Shown piece by piece: positions 4,345-5,230 of a DNA stretch of 5,230 nt (position 1 is its first letter; every line of letters starts with the position of its first letter). Origin of the DNA: SAR202 cluster bacterium (GTDB lineage: Bacteria > Chloroflexota > Dehalococcoidia > UBA3495); the NCBI GenBank assembly GCA_009392075.1, contig VFHG01000224.1, positions 1-5,230 of the forward strand, written 5' to 3'. The position numbers were made by a program, and so were the translations under genes. Under the pieces are notes generated by a model that searched no databases, had not been told where the DNA came from, and was given only the letters and a program-made list of their open reading frames with translations.

Positions 4345-5230
4345 CTAACCGCCCTCCAACTCACTCATGAACAGTTCCAGGGACGCGTCAGCCCGCGAAT
4401 AATCGTAGGTTGCGTAGCGGCGTTGGCGAAGTTGCACCACGTCACCGTTGAAGAAACGTTCGTAGAGCGTCTGACGTGAACCGAACTGGGTGCCGATGAG
4501 GTCCCAAGCCAACCGGAACAAACGCACCTTTCTCCTGGCGTCGATGGAAGCTCCCTGGTAGTATTTCCCGATCTCTCCGGCCAACGGCCCAGACATGTCT
4601 TCTTCGGTTGGAGTCAGCATCAGTCCGCCGGCGGCTAGTTGCTCGACGATCGCCGCCACCCGCGAATACGCGTCCGGATACCAGTTCCGCATTGCGATCC
4701 AAGGCTCAGCGGCCGGCCAGAGGCCTTCGCCCTCGTATGGAGCTGCGTCGGCTTCGGCGGCCCGCATGTAGGCCCGGACCGTCTCAAGTGTGTCGATGAC
4801 CTCAGCATTCTTCTCTTGGACATGGGCGTACACGCCAATACCGATGGACTCGGTGATGCCGTGGACGATGCCCAGGATAAACTCCAGCTTGGCGATGTTC
4901 TTGACCGCCACCTGCTGCATGTACTGCCGCCAAAGAGTAACTTTCTGAACGGTCATGTTGGCCAGCTCGATGTCGTCGTAGATGAAAACCCGTTCCCAGG
5001 GGATCAGAACATCGTCAAAGATGGCCAGGGCGTCCATCTCGTCGAATTGGCCGGACAGGGGATAGTCAGCAAGAGGACCGCCCGTATCATGGCTAGGGCG
5101 GCAGATGAATTTTAGGCCGGGAGTGGCCACCGGCACGGCGAACCCGATGCAATACTTCCGGTCCTCTTCCATGTCCGGCCGCAGTGGTCGGTAGACTGGT
5201 GCGAATATCTCATCGGAGAACGGGGCGAGA
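4345..5230 (-). CDS. HpaB-family FADH2-dependent monooxygenase, C-terminal 294 codons (5' end beyond window)
   Basis: The minus-strand frame is open from the window edge at 5230 to a TAG stop (plus-strand CTA 4345-4347). An internal ATG at 5172 is not the start, because the codons before it (LAPFSDEIF, then RPLRPDM) continue the family match. The protein resembles the oxygenase component of 4-hydroxyphenylacetate 3-monooxygenase and related chlorophenol hydroxylases. These take FADH2 from a separate reductase and hydroxylate an aromatic ring. Family segments visible in order are FAVPVATPGLKFICR, FDDVLIPWERVF, KLEFILGI, EQLAAGGLMLTPTEEDM, and YERFFNGDVVQLRQ near the end. The N-terminal catalytic residues (Arg/Tyr/His in HpaB) lie outside. 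The related 4-hydroxybutyryl-CoA dehydratase is unlikely, as the central His and Cys of its iron-sulfur cluster are not seen. The full protein is probably about 480-520 residues. The phenolic substrate is unknown. It is convergent with the zinc-ribbon gene, so it does not belong to the plus-strand operon. Confidence 0.9.
   Translation of the reverse strand, partial: LAPFSDEIFAPVYRPLRPDMEEDRKYCIGFAVPVATPGLKFICRPSHDTGGPLADYPLSGQFDEMDALAIFDDVLIPWERVFIYDDIELANMTVQKVTLWRQYMQQVAVKNIAKLEFILGIVHGITESIGIGVYAHVQEKNAEVIDTLETVRAYMRAAEADAAPYEGEGLWPAAEPWIAMRNWYPDAYSRVAAIVEQLAAGGLMLTPTEEDMSGPLAGEIGKYYQGASIDARRKVRLFRLAWDLIGTQFGSRQTLYERFFNGDVVQLRQRRYATYDYSRADASLELFMSELEGG

Noticed and set aside
4639..5115. 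158-codon open frame on the plus strand opposite the HpaB-like gene
   Set aside because: It is a shadow of the conserved minus-strand monooxygenase. Its product has no recognisable domain, and there is no ribosome site for it.
5170..5172. ATG at 5172 (minus) as start of the HpaB-like gene
   Set aside because: Nineteen further sense codons upstream, up to the window edge, continue the family pattern (LAPFSDEI...), and a 275-residue product would lack the N-terminal half of the fold. The gene is cut by the window.
4345..5230. 4-hydroxybutyryl-CoA dehydratase (vinylacetyl-CoA isomerase) as the identity of the minus-strand gene
   Set aside because: That relative carries iron-sulfur ligands in the middle of the protein (a His and a Cys a few residues apart). 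The matching stretch here, before KLEFILGI, holds Gln and Lys instead.
1..5230. Defence system, phage, CRISPR, integron or transposase content
   Set aside because: I found no regularly spaced direct repeats, recombinase or nuclease motifs, or tRNA-like folds. The confident genes are metabolic or zinc-ribbon types, and the only mobile-looking item is the small non-coding repeat.

Overview
The window looks like a chromosomal segment from a free-living heterotrophic bacterium with moderately high G+C. The gene content (an M19 dipeptidase-like hydrolase, a short stand-alone MetE-like methyltransferase, a crotonase and an HpaB-type flavin monooxygenase side by side), the possible leaderless start, the TTG start with a good Shine-Dalgarno, and a dispersed palindromic repeat of the 'TGTCATTCCGAG ... 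AGGGTGACA' kind would fit a member of the Chloroflexota (Dehalococcoidia/SAR202-like). That is an impression from memory. No rRNA or other phylogenetic marker is present, so the assignment is weak.

Layout: (1) positions 2-112 hold the last 36 codons of a membrane protein that starts outside the window. (2) Positions 150-458 hold a 102-codon reading frame I do not recognise. It is preceded by a five-codon TTG mini-ORF with a strong Shine-Dalgarno. (3) Positions 470-498 look like a sigma70-type promoter for a compact plus-strand operon of three genes: M19 peptidase-like hydrolase (552 or 534 to 1667), MetE-like zinc methyltransferase (1668-2744, start abutting the previous stop) and crotonase (2725-3552, overlapping the previous gene by 20 nt). 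(4) After 142 non-coding bases comes a small double zinc-ribbon protein (3695-4132), with a TTG start and a hairpin just before its ribosome binding site. (5) The 212-base gap 4133-4344 carries a small hairpin and a dispersed inverted-repeat element of about 103 bp (4181-4283). (6) The minus strand carries the C-terminal 294 codons of an HpaB-family FADH2-dependent monooxygenase (4345 to the window edge), convergent with the zinc-ribbon gene.

How the genes may work together: the three-gene block is translationally coupled and probably makes a single functional unit. A hydrolase, a zinc thiol/methyl-transferase fold and a PaaG-type crotonase, next to a ring-hydroxylating flavin monooxygenase, suggest catabolism of an organic (perhaps aromatic or methylated) compound. 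The substrate cannot be read from the sequence. Several active sites differ from the textbook members of their families: His for Asp in the M19 metal site, loss of both hydratase glutamates in the crotonase, and changed folate-side and post-cysteine motifs in the MetE-like protein. Standard names such as 'dipeptidase', 'methionine synthase' and 'enoyl-CoA hydratase' should therefore be treated with caution. I see no CRISPR array, transposase, phage gene, tRNA or rRNA, and no clear previously undescribed system.
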